The notes beneath the pieces were generated by a model, which saw only the letters and a list, made by a program, of their open reading frames with translations, made no database searches and was not told where the DNA came from. Shown here in pieces: positions 6,366-7,770 of a stretch of DNA of 7,770 nt (position 1 is its first letter; each line of letters opens with the position of its first letter). The stretch comes from JAWVZU01 sp033722075 (GTDB lineage Bacteria > Pseudomonadota > Gammaproteobacteria > Xanthomonadales > SZUA-38), in the NCBI GenBank assembly GCA_033722075.1, contig JAWVZU010000196.1:1-7770 (forward strand), read 5' to 3'. A program made the position numbers and the translations under genes.

Positions 6366-7770
6366 TCAGTCGGCGAAGCCGAAGCACAGACCCTCGAATC
6401 CACTGTAGAAGACAGCTTCGGGCGTCGGATCCACGATCAGCATGAAGGTCGCGGACTGACCGTCCCGATGAACGATCACGGAATAGGGTGAGCCGCCCAG
6501 GTCGGCTTCCGTCGGGGTCCCGCTGATCAGCCCGCTCATGGGGTCGATGCCCAATGATGCGGGCAATCCCTCGGGGCTGAAAGTCCCGCCCGGCGAAAAC
6601 GCCGCTGCGGCATCGATCAATGCCGGCAATCCGACCACGACCCGCCGGCCCTCCGACGTGCAGGCCGCAAAGCCCGAGGTGCCGATACTGATCCTGACCG
6701 TCGCCGTGGCGCAGAGGTCCGGGTTGTCGGTCTCGCAGATCGTGTAGGTGAACTGATCGTTCCCGGGCTCGTCCCCGCTGTGGGTGTAGGTAAACGTCCC
6801 GTCCTGCGCCAGTTGCAGGCTGCCGAGCGCGGGCTGCGTGAAGTCGCTGAGGAAGAACGCGTCGCCCTCCGGATCAAAGTCGTAGGCCAGGAGGCTGGTA
6901 AATCCGCCGATCGTTCTCGAGGTCTGGCCCCGGACTTCCACGACAAGCTGATCGTCGACGGCGCGGGGCGCGTCGTTCACCGCGATCACCGGAAAGGTGG
7001 CCCGCGCGATGACCGTTTTCGGGTCGCTCTGCCCGTCTGTCCGGCCATCGTCGGTGACCGCATACTCGAACCCGGCGGTCCCGTTGAAATCCTGTTCCAG
7101 GGTAAAGCTGACGGTCTGATCCTCGAGCGTGGCAGTCCCGCCGATCGCCGATCCCAGCGCGGACACCATCATCACCTGGTCGCTTTCGTCGGCCGGGCCG
7201 GGTTGGTCGTCGGCATCGATCAACTCGCTCGGCGCAATCGTCAGTGGCGCCGCATCCTCGAGAATCTCGGGCAGGACCTTGTCGGCAACGCTCGGTGGAT
7301 CATTGACCTCGAAGATATCGAAAGACACCTGGGCTGTGCCCCTGGACGGATCCGGCACGCCGTCGGTCGTGCCGTCGTCCTCGACGGTATAACTGAATCC
7401 CGCCGGGCCGGAATAGTCCAGTTCCGGCATGAACTCGATCTGATCGCCGGACCGGGCAGCGCTGCCGCCGCTGGCATTGCCGAGCGACACGATGGACAGC
7501 GTCTGGGTCGTTTCGCCGTCGCCTGCCGAATCGTTGGCCAGGAGGTCATCGATGGCGATGGATCGCAGGCCGGAGTCCTCGCCGATGCGCGTCAACTGAT
7601 CATTCTCCGCAACGACCGGATCATTCACCTCGGTGATCACGACCGTCACCATGGCGCTCGCACACAGCACCGGGTCCCCGTCATCACAGACCTCGTAGAC
7701 GAAGCTGTCCGAGGCTCCTTCGGTTGCGTCATGCTGGTACGTGAACCTGCCGTCTGCGAACAATTCCAGC
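6366..7770 (-). CDS. C-terminal part of a large tandem Ig/cadherin-like secreted protein (5' end outside window)
   Basis: The frame is open through the right edge, so the visible 467 residues are only the C-terminal part. They hold the end of one Ig/cadherin-like repeat (1-53), two full repeats of about 108 residues (54-161 and 162-269, each ending in a VNDP/VNDAP linker), and a fourth repeat (270-362) with GTFTYTH and NDQFTYTICETDNPDLC. Repeats 1 and 4 share a C-x7-C pair (28/36 and 345/353), absent from the middle two. A putative Ig (He_PIG) domain follows at about 396-447 (LGIDPMSGLISGTPT). The tail ends VFYSGFEGLCFGFAD. Acidic DxDxxD-like loops (YDFDPEGD, 296-303) suggest calcium binding. 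Such proteins are usually secreted or surface adhesins or matrix proteins; the export signal would lie in the missing part. No clear terminator is seen between its stop and the convergent cysteine synthase gene. Confidence 0.85.
   Translation of the reverse strand, partial: LELFADGRFTYQHDATEGASDSFVYEVCDDGDPVLCASAMVTVVITEVNDPVVAENDQLTRIGEDSGLRSIAIDDLLANDSAGDGETTQTLSIVSLGNASGGSAARSGDQIEFMPELDYSGPAGFSYTVEDDGTTDGVPDPSRGTAQVSFDIFEVNDPPSVADKVLPEILEDAAPLTIAPSELIDADDQPGPADESDQVMMVSALGSAIGGTATLEDQTVSFTLEQDFNGTAGFEYAVTDDGRTDGQSDPKTVIARATFPVIAVNDAPRAVDDQLVVEVRGQTSRTIGGFTSLLAYDFDPEGDAFFLSDFTQPALGSLQLAQDGTFTYTHSGDEPGNDQFTYTICETDNPDLCATATVRISIGTSGFAACTSEGRRVVVGLPALIDAAAAFSPGGTFSPEGLPASLGIDPMSGLISGTPTEADLGGSPYSVIVHRDGQSATFMLIVDPTPEAVFYSGFEGLCFGFAD

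Overview
The window looks like chromosomal DNA of a GC-rich Gram-negative bacterium, most likely a gammaproteobacterium of the Lysobacterales/Wenzhouxiangella type. That placement is an inference from high GC, Sec and lipoprotein export signals, a CCCCTCTCC-type REP-like repeat, and a tandem Ig-like secreted protein with a near-terminal GFE motif. No tRNA, rRNA, CRISPR array, transposase or phage gene is visible. The gene content is mostly ordinary housekeeping and envelope functions, and I see no clear new multi-gene system.

Layout. Bases 1-400 carry no convincing gene but several structured elements: a sigma70-like promoter with an internal dyad, two hairpins (one followed by five T), and a REP-like element with two hairpins. 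One of the REP hairpins is placed to terminate the gene to its right. Next is a minus-strand gene (401-1240) for an exported, very acidic protein with eight DGSG repeats, probably a beta-solenoid. A divergent plus-strand gene (1409-2644) encodes a metal-dependent amidohydrolase of the imidazolonepropionase / Xaa-Pro or Xaa-Arg dipeptidase type. It meets a minus-strand lipoprotein gene (2641-3189) tail to tail, and the two stop codons share one CTAG. A minus-strand gene (3315-5117) for an exported DUF885 putative metallopeptidase follows. Divergent from it is a plus-strand PLP-dependent cysteine synthase (5250-6233). The window closes with the 3' part of a large minus-strand gene (6366 to beyond 7770) for a secreted protein of tandem Ig/cadherin-like domains.

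How the genes may work together. Four of the six products carry or probably carry export signals: the DGSG protein, the lipoprotein, the DUF885 enzyme and, by domain type, the Ig-repeat protein. The amidohydrolase and cysteine synthase look cytoplasmic. The DUF885 enzyme and the amidohydrolase could both belong to peptide scavenging, but they lie in separate transcription units, so this is only a suggestion. Each gene appears to be its own unit: orientation changes often, and a terminator-like hairpin separates the two neighbouring minus-strand genes. The observations most worth following are the DGSG repeat protein, with its drifting repeat length and internal DNA duplication, and the structured left margin.
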